A stretch of DNA of 64,000 bases. It comes from Diploptera punctata (taxonomy: Eukaryota > Arthropoda > Insecta > Blattodea > Blaberidae). This document shows positions 52,126 through 61,814 of this stretch, one piece after another. The stretch's first letter is position 1; each line of letters begins with the position of its first letter. The DNA lies in contig JASPKZ010007301.1 of assembly GCA_030220185.1 (NCBI GenBank), positions 124,001-188,000 of the forward strand, read 5' to 3'. The notes under the pieces were generated by a model that was not told the DNA's origin, did not search any database, and saw only the letters and a list, made by a program, of their open reading frames with translations. A program made the position numbers and the translations under genes.

Positions 52126-52486
52126 CTGCAACAAAACAAACTCTTTATGCTGCATGTAAGTTCACCAAAAATAAATTAAAATATTTATAAAGACTGTGGC
52201 TTGGTAGCGATGGATTAAAGTTTGATAAAAGTTTTCTAGTATCCAGTATCAATCACTTAAGTATTTTTTAATTATAAATATATGTGTGTTAATTATTTAA
52301 AAACTTTGGTGGTTCTGTTATCTGTGAGTCATCCCGAACCTTAAGAACCATCTCTAAATGAATATTTCTATACCTATGAGCAAAGAAAATTATGAAAAAG
52401 AATACATAATTAATGTTGCAATAGATAAGGTTAGGAAGAAAATATGGTATACAAGAAAATAAATAGATTTAAAAGACAAGAATTAA

Positions 52487-53192
52487 TTAATGAAAGCACT
52501 AAGAAATTAGGACTGGAAGTAAATATCAATAAAATTAAATATATGGTCACACGTAGAAATTCATTATATAATGTAAATGGACAGCTAATGACAAATGAGG
52601 GAAATTTTGAGGAAGTGGCTGAATTCAAATACCTATGAACAATGATCACAAATAGGAATGAGATGCACAAAGAAATTAAACATAGGCTCAATTCTGGAAA
52701 TGCATGCTATTATGCATTGCAGAGACTCTTGATGTCCCAACTCCTTTCAAAAAACGTTAAACTGAAAATATATAAAACTATTATTCTACCAGTTATATTA
52801 TATGGGTGCGAAACATGGACTCTTACTTTAAGAGAGGAAAGGAGATTACAAGTATTTGAGAATAAAGTACTTAGGAAAATTTTTGGACCAAAGAGAGATG
52901 AACAGACAGGTGAATGGAGAAGACTACAAAACAATGAACTACATGGTCTTTATAGGAAGCCAGATATAATAAGAACAGTTAAGTCTCGTAGACTGCGTTG
53001 GGCAGGACATGTTGCACGTATGGGAAATGAAAGACTTGTATGGAAGCTTCTTGTAGGAAAGCCAGAGGGAAAACGCCCAGTTGGTAGACCAAGAATGATT
53101 GGAAATCATTAGCTCAGGATAGGGATGTATGGAGAGCTTATGTCCGTGCGGCCATGAACCTACGGGTTCGATAGTGCCAGTGAGTAAGTAAG
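52487..53192 (+). mobile_element. LINE-A, 5'-truncated
   Basis: Plus-strand copy from KKLGLEVNINKIKYMVTRR through YGCETWTLTLREERRL, FGPKRDEQTGEW and GKPEGKRPVGRPRM. A 60-bp deletion then joins to TTAGCTCAGGATAGGG and the GTAAGTAAGTAAG tail. Two pieces, 52444-52638 and 52642-53112, are separated by one stop. Confidence 0.9.
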
Positions 53193-53204
53193 TAAGTACA
53201 CTTA

Positions 53205-53317
53205 TAAAACAAACAGCAAAAATAAAATTCAAGAAGTTCACTTACCATCCATTGAAACACCACAAGTTGGCACCGAAGAACGAATACAGCCTTAATAGTT
53301 TGAGTTTGTATTTTTTA
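53205..53317 (+). mobile_element. PLE fragment before the LINE-A insertion
   Basis: KIKFKKFTYHPLKHHKLAPK-like coding (the conserved FTYHP block of these PLEs), then AACATTCTTACCTCA that continues after the LINE-A at 53661. Confidence 0.65.
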
Positions 53318-53331
53318 ACATTCTTACCTCA

Positions 53332-53660
53332 CTTACTTACTTACTCACTGGCACTATCGAACTCGTAGGTTCATAGCCACACGGACATAAGCTCTCCATA
53401 CATCCCTATCCTGAGCTAATCCTTTCCAATCATTCCCTGTATAATCTACTTCCCTCAAATCATAGTTAATATTGTTCTCCCGTCTCATTCTTGGTCTACC
53501 AACAGGGCGTTTTCCTTCTGGCTTTCCTACAAGAAGTTTCCATCCACGTCTTTCATTCCCCATATGCGCAACATGTCCTGCCCATCGCAGTCTATGAGAC
53601 TTAACTGTTATTATATCTGGCTTCGTATAAAGACCATGTAGTTCATTGTTATGTAGTCTT
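53332..53660 (-). mobile_element. LINE-A inserted in a PLE end, 14-bp duplication
   Basis: Minus-strand LINE-A 3' end, (ACTT)n tail to TGTAGTCTT. An open 69-codon stretch at 53354-53563 ends NLRVR. ACATTCTTACCTCA is present at 53318-53331 and 53661-53674, so the insertion split the PLE terminus exactly. Confidence 0.92.
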
Positions 53661-53900
53661 ACATTCTTACCTCATATGTTTATTTTGTTGGACGATCGTT
53701 TCAAAGCTATTGCTCCATCTTCAGCTTGTCCCAAACTAGTTTTTTTCTTTTCTTCAAGTTGCCGGCCCTGGATCTGTGTTCCAAAGAACTTGGTAATGAG
53801 GTTCCTTTCTCCGGGAATTTCAAAGTTCATAATTTTCTCCTTGTTCTTCTGTATATAGATTTTTTCCCCATATTATGAATTCATTGGTATTTTCTAACTG
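53661..53900 (-). mobile_element. PLE 3' end with hammerhead
   Basis: Minus-strand: MNFEIPGERNLITKFFGTQI-like coding, then a hammerhead at 53691-53724 and CATATGAGGTAAGAATG. It faces the plus-strand PLE ends at 53935-54590. Confidence 0.82.
53691..53724 (-). ncRNA. Hammerhead ribozyme core
   Basis: Minus strand: CTGAAGA, stem II GGAGC/GCTTT (two wobbles), GAAA, stem III ACG/CGT (palindromic ACGATCGT), triplet GTC. Confidence 0.7.
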
Positions 53901-53934
53901 TTTAATAATTTTGTATTTATATCTATTTTATGTT

Positions 53935-54590
53935 GAAGAAATGTAATAAAAAAGGGTGAAGTAGAAAAATCTGCAGTAGCAGCTCATGTTTGGACAGAGA
54001 AACACAAAATAGATATAAATACAAAATTATTAAAACCGTTAGAAAATACCAATGAACTCACAATATGGGAAAAAATCTATATACAGAAGAACAAGGAGAA
54101 AATTATGAACTTTGAAATTCCTGGAGAAAGGAGCCTCATTACCAAGTTCTTTGAAACACAGATCCAGGGCTGACAACTTGAAGAAAAGAAAAAACCATTG
54201 AAGAAATGTAAAAAAGGGAGAAGTAGAAAAATCTGCAGTAGCAGCTCATGTTTGGACAGAGACACACAAAATAGATATAAATACAAAATTATTAAAACAG
54301 TTAGAAAATACCAATGAACTCACAATATGGGAAGAAACATCTACATACAGAAGAACAAGGAGAAAATGATGAACTTTGAAATTCCCGGAGAAACGAAAGC
54401 CTCATTACCAAGTTCTTTGGAACACAGATCCAGGGTCGCACAACTTGAAGAAAAGAAAAAACCAGTTTGGGACAAGCTGAAGATGGAGCAATAGCTTTGA
54501 AACAATCGTCCAACAAAATAATATATCAGGTAAGAATGTTAAAAAATACAAACTCAAATATTAAATTAAACCTCATAATGAAACTTCCTA
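53935..54590 (+). mobile_element. Two tandem PLE 3' segments
   Basis: The same block, AAGAAATGTAA, EVEKSAVAAHVWTEKHKI, LENTNELTIWEKIYIQKNKE, MNFEIPGERSLITKFFETQI, occurs at 53935-54180 and again at 54200-54440. The second copy has frameshifts but continues into a hammerhead (54477-54510), TATCAGGTAAGAATG and the AACCTCATAATGAAACTTCC border motif. Confidence 0.85.
54477..54510 (+). ncRNA. Hammerhead ribozyme core
   Basis: CTGAAGA, stem II GGAGC/GCTTT, GAAA, stem III only AC/GT (ACAATCGT), triplet GTC. Mirror partner of 53691-53724 with one change in stem III. Confidence 0.65.
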
Positions 54591-54599
54591 ATGATTTAA

Positions 54600-55110
54600 A
54601 AAAAACAGCCTTAATAGGATAATGAAAACTAATAAAAAAATGAAAAAATGGAAGAAGAAAACAAATCAGAAATTTATCAGATCAAATGCAGGGATTGTGA
54701 CAAAATTTATATGGGAAAAACAAAAATAAATTTGAAAACAAGGGTGAAAAAACATCTTAGAAATGTCAAAAATGGAGAAGTGGAAAAGTCAGCAATAGCT
54801 ACTCATGCTTGGCCCTAAAAACATTGAATTGAATCAAAAGCTAGTCTAATTAAACAAATAGATAAACATAAAGGAACTCACGGTTTGAGAAAAAATCGAC
54901 ATTGAGAAAAACAAAGAAAGAAAACTTATGAACTTCGAAATTCCTGCAAATTCTGACCTGATCCAGAGGTTCATCGGTCCATCAAAAGAGGGAAGAAGTG
55001 GTTCTTCCGATCGACATAACATCAGTCGGAAAAATAGTACTGAAGATGGATTCACCATGAACCTGAAATCGCGATCTACTTAGAAGATCAATTATGAGGA
55101 AAGGTATGAA
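54600..55110 (+). mobile_element. PLE GIY-YIG region and 3' end
   Basis: Plus strand: SEIYQIKCRDCDKIYMGKTK (CxxC; YIG reads YMG, GIY reads EIY), LKTRVKKHLRNVKNGEVEKS, AIATHAW, then broken frames. A hammerhead at 55040-55076 and ATTATGAGGAAAGG close it. Confidence 0.83.
55040..55076 (+). ncRNA. Hammerhead ribozyme core
   Basis: CTGAAGA, stem II GGATTC/GAACCT (one mismatch), GAAA, stem III ATC/GAT (ATCGCGAT), triplet ATC. Confidence 0.62.
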
Positions 55111-55183
55111 ACATTTTAATTTATCTTGAATATTTCTTACATACAAAAAAAATCTAAGCCATCTAAACATAAAGTTCATTATC

Positions 55184-55393
55184 TTGACAACAATGGTAAT
55201 TATAAACTATTTGGCCAAACATTTATATAAAATAGGAATCTACACGAATCCAAATTGTCCTCTATGCAATAAAGACGAAGAAATGAATGAAGAACACCTA
55301 CAAACCTGTGAAGTATTACCTGTTGGATCCACCATAGAGAAATATTGGAGAGCAAGAACGCTAATGGCTTCGGTGCCAAGACCCAGCATTTGA
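55184..55393 (+). mobile_element. LINE C-terminal fragment with zinc-finger motif
   Basis: YLAKHLYKIGIYTNPNCPLC, NKDEEMNEEHLQTCEVLP and EKYWRARTLM. The C-x2-C-x12-H-x4-C knuckle and the YWRAR ending are typical of the region after RNase H in some LINEs. Short and isolated. Confidence 0.62.
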
Positions 55394-55539
55394 AAACAAC
55401 AACATGGTAATTATGATAAATTCATTGTCTTAGCAATATTGTGATAAATATGCATTGTCTTAGCGAGTGTAATTTCTAAACATTCAAGCAGTAAAAAACA
55501 TAGATTTCACAATATTGAAGCATCAAACATCAACAACTA

Positions 55540-55993
55540 CTAATTAAATAAAAATAAAACGTAGTTTTATTTGATTTTCATATTTATTATATAATTCAGT
55601 GACAGCTGTTTCGGTACACTGTACCTTCTACTACATATATCCCGCATAACATCAGATAGAATTATACACATAGTAAGAGATATGTTGCCAGCAGATGGAA
55701 GAAGGATACCTGTAAAGATCTATTTATGATGCCATCTTTCAGTAGATGTTCAAAAACACCATGGAATTTTCTCATTGGAAATCTATGTTTCACATAGATT
55801 TCCAATAAATAGATCTTTACAGGTATCCTTCTTCCATCTGCTGGTAACATATCTCTTACTATGTGTATAATTCTATCTGATGTTATGCGGGATATATGTA
55901 GTAGAAGGTACAGTTGTACCGAAACAGCTGTCACTGAATTATATAATAAATATGAAAATCAAATAAAACTACGTTTTATTTTTATTTAATTAA
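55540..55993. repeat. Long palindrome (about 180-bp arms)
   Basis: Arms about 55552-55730 and 55800-55980 are near-exact inverted copies (CGTAGTTTTATTTGATTTTC, ATCCCGCATAACATCAG, ATACCTGTAAAGATC). The spacer contains its own hairpin (GGAAATCTATG/CATAGATTTCC). Near the outer side, GGTAC/GTACC followed by GAAACAGCTGTC looks like hammerhead stem II, GAAA and stem III, but no CTGANGA box precedes it. Confidence 0.9.
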
Positions 55994-56149
55994 TAAATAT
56001 GGATTTTCATCAAGTAAACACCAACTCAATTGATTATCAACAACTACTATAACATCCTTTTGCAGATGTACAGCTGAGAAAAGTAAAAGTCTCTGCTGTC
56101 TTCAAATCTAAGGTTTATTTGAATGTTTTTGCTACTTTTCGGAGAATGT

Positions 56150-57080
56150 GTTGGATCTAGGTCTGAAGCATCCTCATATCTTCTTCTTCACTTCCTGGTT
56201 TAGGCAAGAGTTGCCTGTTCCGTCTTCACTAATAGATCTAAGACCATCTCTTCCGAGGACGTCTGACATCTCTTCTTCCTCTTGGAAAATAATGGAAGAT
56301 TTTATTTGGAAATCTTCTTTCTTCCATTCTTTCTACATGTTCTTTCCACTGTATCTTGTTGTTAAATATATTTTCTTTTATGGAGTAGATCTGCAGTTCT
56401 TCACGGATATCCTCGTTTCTTGTCTGGTCCATTCTAGTGGAGCCTTTTACTCTTCTTAAAAATTTCATCTCGGCTGCTTGGATTTTACTTTCTTGTTTGG
56501 TAGTGGTAATCCAAGATTCACTCCCATACAAAAGGACAGGGACAGCCATTGTTTTATAAAATTTTAATTTTGTTTGTTTATGGGCTTTATTATTCAATGT
56601 TCTATTTATTGTACCACAAATAGCTTGAAACTGATGTGTTTTGTGTTCAATATCTTTATCATACCCATAGCTGATGTCCCATTCCTAAATATTTAAAGTG
56701 GGATACTTGTTCAATAATTTCGTCTCTAATTACTATTTTTGCACGCAGAGTATTTCTTCCACAAAATGCCATTACTTTTGTTTTAATTTAGTTTGTAAGC
56801 AGCCAATTGTAACAGATCTTCATCATGGTGCAGTAAGACCAAATCATAAGAGAAAAGTAAGTTATTAATACTTGAGTTGTTGTTCAATCTAAGGCCATTG
56901 TCCATTATAATTTTCCACTGTTTCATAATGTCGTCGATATATATATTAAAAAGAGTGGGTGATAGACTACACCCTTGTCTAACTCCTTGATTTATTAAAA
57001 TTTCTTCTGACCTTTTTCCATCAGTTTTTATCACAACTTTAGTTTCTTCATATAAGCCTTGGACTGATTTTATTAGATGG
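56150..57080 (-). mobile_element. LINE-B, RT and C-terminal part
   Basis: Minus strand: ILINQGVRQGCSLSPTLFN and IYIDDIMKQW, then NLLFSYDLVLLHHDED where FADD is expected (catalytic Asp pair damaged). After a gap come KLKFYKTMAVPVLLYGSESW, AAEMKFLRRVKGSTRMD, DIREELQIYSI and RGRRDVRRPRKRW. This is the largest LINE-B copy. Confidence 0.87.
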
Positions 57081-57205
57081 GCATCCTCATATCTATATTT
57101 ATAATGGAGAGCACTACGTGTTAGTGTTATAATTTAATGGTAAAGTTGTGGAATGGTATTTATGAGGTCATGCATTTGAACACATGATCTAGTTTGAAAA
57201 GAAAA
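57081..57205. other. No feature recognised
   Basis: Short AT-rich spacer. Confidence 0.4.
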
Positions 57206-57210
57206 ATATA

Positions 57211-57284
57211 CACCTAGACTGGGGTTTGAACCCAGGACCTTTGACTTTCTATGTCAATGCTCTATCCAAGTGAGCTACCTAGGC
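57211..57284 (-). repeat. tRNA-like sequence with intact cloverleaf
   Basis: Minus strand: acceptor GCCTAGG/TCTAGGT pairs 7 bp (two wobbles), D stem GCTC/GAGC, anticodon stem TTGAC/GTCAA with loop ATAGAAA (anticodon AGA), T stem CTGGG/CCCAG with loop TTCAAAC. AGA would read serine, but the variable arm is short, unlike real tRNA-Ser. A TATATTTTTCTTTTC tail follows, as in the other copies. Probably a repeat, but the best folding one. Confidence 0.6.
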
Positions 57285-57299
57285 CTCCAATCTAAATGT

Positions 57300-58371
57300 G
57301 TATTTTTCTCTTATACATAGTTAATTCCCTAACCCCAAATGCTACGAGTCGTTGCTACAATTTTTTGCAAATGGTGGTTTCTTTATTAAGAAGACTTTTT
57401 ATTGGAAATTTAAACATTACTTATAAAGCCAGTACTGCTTCTTACAATGTTGATATTATTCGTTTTTCAACATCGTTCATCATTAAGATGTTTAAAAAGA
57501 ATAATATCAACATGATCTAGTATTTCTTTAGAAAGAGAAAAATAATTATTTCTGTCTCTTTTATGATTATTTTAATAATTAACACTAGTTTAATGATTTT
57601 ATTATGCCAGGATCTGACCATTATTTATTTTTAAATTATGGCTGTAAATAGAAAGAAGAGAGATTTTATTATCAGTAAAAATATATTTATGGCATAAACC
57701 AAAAATCATGCTGGCAACTGCTTTAGAAAATGCAAACAATTAAAAGAAAAAAAAAACACACAATTAGATATGTGGTCCATTTTCCACATCTTGAATGCAT
57801 CTTGCAATCGAATGGGCATGATTCATCTAGTCTTTCCAAATAAGGACTGTTCTCCTGGACATTTAACTTTCCATAAAGCAATTATATCCAAGTGAGATTT
57901 ATTCTATTTCTATGTTAATGTTTTCTAGTACCCCAGAATTATAACGTCCCAATATTCCATGTTGATAGGAACATGTCCCTATGTTTGAGCCTTTGTAATG
58001 GATTCTTTGAAGTATTTCCTATCCAGAGATCCAAATAGGGGACTATTTTATCTTCAGAAAATTTTACCCTGGTGAAACCAAATATCCACATTTCTTGATG
58101 GTTATATTTTTTATGGTGAAAGATTATCACTCTTTTAACCATGATACTTTGACCTGTCCAGCAAGGGTGACCCTTCTGACAGCAATGCTACATAGTTCTT
58201 GGGAGTCATTTAAGCACCCCAGTCACTTCATCATGACAAAGTACCTAAATTCGATAGAACTAATGGATCTAAACATAGTAAATATTTAGGACTCTAAATA
58301 TAAATGATTTAATTAGATCCAATACTGAGCTAAGCAAACCTAACACAGTTTTAAGAAAACAAATTAATTAT
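57300..58371. other. No feature recognised
   Basis: AT-rich HELQ intron sequence. A short inverted pair (ATTATTCGTTTTTCAACATC region, 57448-57515) was noted. No gene recognised. Confidence 0.45.
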
Positions 58372-58440
58372 TTCTTCTTCTTCTTCCTTCCAAGTATTAG
58401 GCCAAGGCCTGTTACGATCCTATAGAAAATTTCTGGGAAA
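58372..58440 (-). mobile_element. LINE-B2 3' scrap
   Basis: CTTCTTCTTCTTCCTTCCAA to CCTATAGAAAATTT is the reverse complement of the 3' end of the LINE-B2 copies (tail plus last 40 bp). Confidence 0.75.
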
Positions 58441-58790
58441 TTCTCCTATAAGACTTGAAAGCATAATAATAGTCCCTTCGATTGGTTGCTGGCCAAAGGA
58501 AGGCAAGACCAGTGATGGGGCTGCCATCTTACAGTCTCTGGTCAGGCTTTTCTGGAGAAGAAAAGAAAATAAAGGAAAGAAGAAATGGAAGAAAGGAAAG
58601 ACTCCCTAGCCCTCGGATGTCCTAATAGCGTAGGGGTCGAAAAAACAAGAGTTAACCAAGAGAGGTTATTTAGTAAAGTTAAAAGAGTGCAAAACACAAG
58701 TAAGTGGAAGAAATGTTTTGCTCAGCTTGGGCACCTTGTGGTTGCCATCCACATATCCCCTAGATGAGGACCCCTGAGGGTATTTAAAAT
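58441..58790. repeat. Possible interspersed repeat
   Basis: A purine-rich, less AT-biased block with CTGGTCAGGCTTTTCTGGAG and CCTCGGATGTCCTAATAGCG. It looks like a dispersed insect repeat but I could not assign it. The open frame at 58585-58767 has no domain that I recognise. Confidence 0.35.
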
Positions 58791-58809
58791 GATAAATAAG
58801 TAGTATATT

Positions 58810-58930
58810 AAAATTAATGTCGGGAAGTAAACATTATGAGGTAATTTTTAGAATCAAATTTAATTTATTTATAAATTATGAGGTAATAATCATTTAAATT
58901 CATCGCAGAAAATTTATGAGGCGAGTTTTC
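58810..58930 (+). repeat. PLE border motifs
   Basis: GGGAAGTAAACATTATGAGG, then two more ATTATGAGG/TTATGAGGCGAG sequences within 110 bp: border motifs of the PLEs without coding sequence. Confidence 0.5.
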
Positions 58931-59369
58931 AAAAATTGCTCCTATAATTTTAAATTAAAAAAAATGTAGCAGTTATTTTGGTTATTATATTACATCCTAC
59001 ATCTTTAATTTCTTTCTATTGTACATTGTTTTGTTATTTTATTTTCAATTATAATAATTCACTTTTGTGTGTCAGAGCTCAATTTTCTATTTTGAAAATT
59101 GCTCCTAAATTTGCATTTTCTGTTTTCCTTCTCTAATTTACTATAAAACTTTATAATGTATATTCGGTAAATAAATTGCACCCGAGCACATGCACTTTCT
59201 CATTTGGGTATCAATAATGTGTACAAAAATTTATTCAAAATAAAATTAATTCTTATATTGAAACTTTTGGAATAAGCTTGGCATACATAAAAGTAAATAC
59301 TATTTTTCATTCAAAATAATTATTGTCTGAAGCTAAAAGATGTTTGAAATTAAATTTAACAAATCTTAC

Positions 59370-59562
59370 CTTTAATAGCAGCTTACCAAGACTGCTTACT
59401 TTAAGAATTGTGTTATCTTTTATTTTGATTATTCTTTTAGTTTTCTTATCCTTTCTGCCGTATACAGTTTTATACTGTTCATCCAATTCTATTCCACTTG
59501 GTGATATGTTCGTAATATGTGTGGAAGTATTATTATTTCCAATAGAAAAGCTTGATTGAGAA
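59370..59562 (-). CDS. HELQ: HELQ exon, most upstream recognised
   Basis: A 193-nt minus-strand exon between TTTAAATTGCAG and GTAAGATTTG. It encodes SQSSFSIGNNNTSTHITNIS, ELDEQYKTVYGRKDKKTKRI and ILKVSSLGKLLLK. HELQ has I--LG-A--KG just before the LY-DL...LVL segment, and here LGKLLLK precedes the exon at 51969-52125. The middle is variable in the family, so assignment rests on position and the LGK end. Upstream exons must lie beyond 59562; none was found before the window ends. Confidence 0.72.
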
Positions 59563-59649
59563 CTGCAATTTAAAAAATACAATGTCCTAAATTTATAAGA
59601 CCTTGAAATTTAATACCTTCATTACTTATGGAAACCATAGGTTATTAAA

Positions 59650-59882
59650 AAAGCTACATCTTGTAGACAGCAATGGGGACGACATATGACATGAATGGGA
59701 AATGAGAGAGATGCATGGAAACTTGTAGGAAAAATAGAGGAAATGCAAACAATAGGTACCCCAAGAATGATGGGAGAATAAATTTAACCATGATTATATA
59801 GAAAATAATTGAAAAACATGAGCTCATGATAGGAATGTATGAAGAGCTTATGTCTACACAACCATGAAGTTTCAGTGAGTTA
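59650..59882 (+). mobile_element. LINE-A, very degraded 3' end
   Basis: CAATGGGGACGACATATGAC, ATGGAAACTTGTAGG, CCAAGAATGATGGGAGAATA, GAAGAGCTTATGTC and TTTCAGTGAGTTAATTAG follow LINE-A order, with heavy decay. Confidence 0.7.
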
Positions 59883-59929
59883 ATTAGATATCTTAAAATA
59901 TCAATGATTAATTCATAGTTAAATATGGG

Positions 59930-59990
59930 AAAACTAGTTCCAGTGTTTAAAGAAAACATGAAATATGAGGTAAGATGTAAAAAATGACTC
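59930..59990 (+). mobile_element. PLE terminal scrap
   Basis: GAAATATGAGGTAAGATGTA, the usual PLE end motif, preceded by a remnant without a complete hammerhead. Confidence 0.55.
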
Positions 59991-60074
59991 ATTAATAACG
60001 AATCAATGATTAATGTTTGGTTTCATCCAATGCAAAATTCAACAACTTTCCAATTTTTTTATAGAAGATATATA

Positions 60075-61404
60075 CAGGGTGGACCGCTCGAATGGACCTA
60101 ATTTCAATTGCTTGTTACTGGCAAACGGTTGAAGATAGAAACTTAAAACAACGTTCATAGTACAGAAAAACTCACCAAGTTTCGAATCCTGTCGGTAGAT
60201 GGCACAAAGATACGTTTCTCGTTCTTAGATTTAATTGTTTGTGAAAATGGCGACTCCGCAGATGAAAGCGCAAGCTGTTTTGTGGTATGCGGAGTTTAAA
60301 TCAATCATTAGAGTTCAAAGGGAGTTCCGGCGTGTGTTTAACCGTGATGCTCCAACTGCTAGAAGCATAAAGAAGTGGCGTGAATACATTATTAGCTACA
60401 GGATCTGTGTTGAAGAAGCATGGTGGTGGTCGCAGAGCATCCGATGAAATGGTAGCAAATGTTCAAGCCGCATTTGAGCGAAGCCCCCGGAAGTCATTAA
60501 GAAGAGCTTCGCGGGAACTTCAAATACCAAAATCGACATTACAACGGATTGTCCACAAACGCCTCAAACTGCACGCATATAAAGTGCAGTTAGTGCAACG
60601 TCTGGAGCCGAATGACATGCCGAAACGAGTGGAATTCGCCAATACGATGCTGGACCGTCTCGGCGCTGATCCTGACTTCATGACCAAGATTTTCTTCTCG
60701 GACGAAGCCACTTTCCATTTGTCAGGCAAGGTAAACCGGCATAATGTGCGGATCTGGGGATCGGAGAATCCTCACGCTATTCAAGAGCATGTTCGTGATA
60801 GTCCGAAGATGAATGTTTGGTGCAGTTTGTCACATAATAAGGTCATTGGACCGTTTTTCTTCGCCGAGAAAACTGTTCGTGGTACCACATATCTTGACAT
60901 GCTGGAGCAGTTCTTCTTTCCACAAATTGAACAACTGCACTGCACCTAACATCGTTTTCCAGCAAGATGGTGCTCCTCCCCACTGGTCCAATGAAGTTCG
61001 TACGACTTTGGACAACATTTTCCCTGGCCGTTGGATTGGTAGGGGAGGACCAATCGCGTGGCCCCCGAGATCTCCCGATTTAACACCACTGGATTTCTTT
61101 CTCTGGGGCTATGTCAAAGATAAAGTTTACACCACCCCAGTCAAAGACCTTCGTGATCTTCGTGAGCGCATCATAGAGGCTATTGAGAACATTCCAGAAG
61201 ACATACTCCAACGTACTTGGCAAGAAATTGTTCATCGCTTTGATATCGTCACAGTGACTGCTGGGGCTCATATAGAGATGTGGTGATCTGGATATCAAAA
61301 CTTGGTGAGTTTTTCTGTAATATGAACGTTGTTTTAAGTTTCTATCTTCAACCGTTTGCCAGTAACAAGCAATTGAAATTAGGTCCATTCGAGCGGTCCA
61401 CCTG
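60075..61404 (+). mobile_element. Mariner-like element, DD41D type
   Basis: A 1,330-bp element flanked by TA (60073-60074 and 61405-61406). Terminal inverted repeats 60075-60183 and 61298-61404 start CAGGGTGGACCGCTCGAATG and CAGGTGGACCGCTCGAATGG and differ by one indel and one or two substitutions over about 107 bp. It holds a frameshifted transposase. The matching ends suggest recent mobility. Confidence 0.95.
60247..61286 (+). pseudogene. Mariner-family transposase, two frameshifts
   Basis: Starts ATG at 60247 (MATPQMKAQAVLWYAEFKSI). The frame shifts near 60390 and again near 60935. DNA-binding part: ASRELQIPKSTLQRIVHKRL. Catalytic residues: D in FFSDEATFHL (60701), D in FQQDGAPPHW (60966) and D in SPDLTPLDFFLWG (61092). 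The last two are separated by 41 residues, and both lie in the same unbroken frame. So the triad is DD41D, not the DD34D of classical mariner. All three acidic residues are kept; only the frameshifts inactivate it. Confidence 0.9.
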
Positions 61405-61415
61405 TATTTTCCATA

Positions 61416-61690
61416 AGACCAGCCTCAGTATTACTGACTACAGTTCATGAGAACCTGGTCAAACCACAGGAATTTTTCCTTAAAGGAAATATTCCTGTGG
61501 TTGCCCATGGTCTGGAATTAGGTTAAGAACTCTCCTGGCACTTCATTATCATATATCACCCATCATATCATCGGGGAAACATAACTCTGCCCTCCAGGTG
61601 CCTCAACTAAGAAATGGATTACAATTCCTCCAATGCCAAGGGCGAAAACCAGAAATGTCATAAAAGACAACCTGGTGGCATTAGATAAAA
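61416..61690 (+). mobile_element. SINE-3, second copy, head deleted in part
   Basis: AAGACCAGCCTCAGTATTAC, GGAATTTTTCCTTAAAGG, GTTGCCCATGGTCTGG, CTCTCCTGGCACTTC, ATCGGGGAAACATAACTC, ACCAGAAATGTC and an A-run. The head lacks about 40 bp compared with 44024-44330. Confidence 0.85.
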
Positions 61691-61814
61691 AAAATATTTT
61701 TCTTAATTGTTCATAAAGTGAGGACAGATTTTAATTTACTCTAATGCCACAGTACCAAACCCACAAAATTCTTTAACCTTAATAAATATTTTCTGAGTTA
61801 AAAAAATACATATA

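Noticed and set aside
57211..57284. Functional tRNA-Ser(AGA) gene
   Set aside because: The cloverleaf is good but the variable arm is too short for tRNA-Ser, and related tRNA-like repeats with a similar tail occur at 51568 and 42236.
58585..58767. Sixty-residue frame MEERKDSLALG as a gene
   Set aside because: No domain, no splice or promoter context, and the block looks like a dispersed repeat.
59654..59992. 112-residue hydrophobic minus-strand frame as a membrane protein
   Set aside because: It is antisense to a degraded LINE-A 3' end and a PLE scrap.
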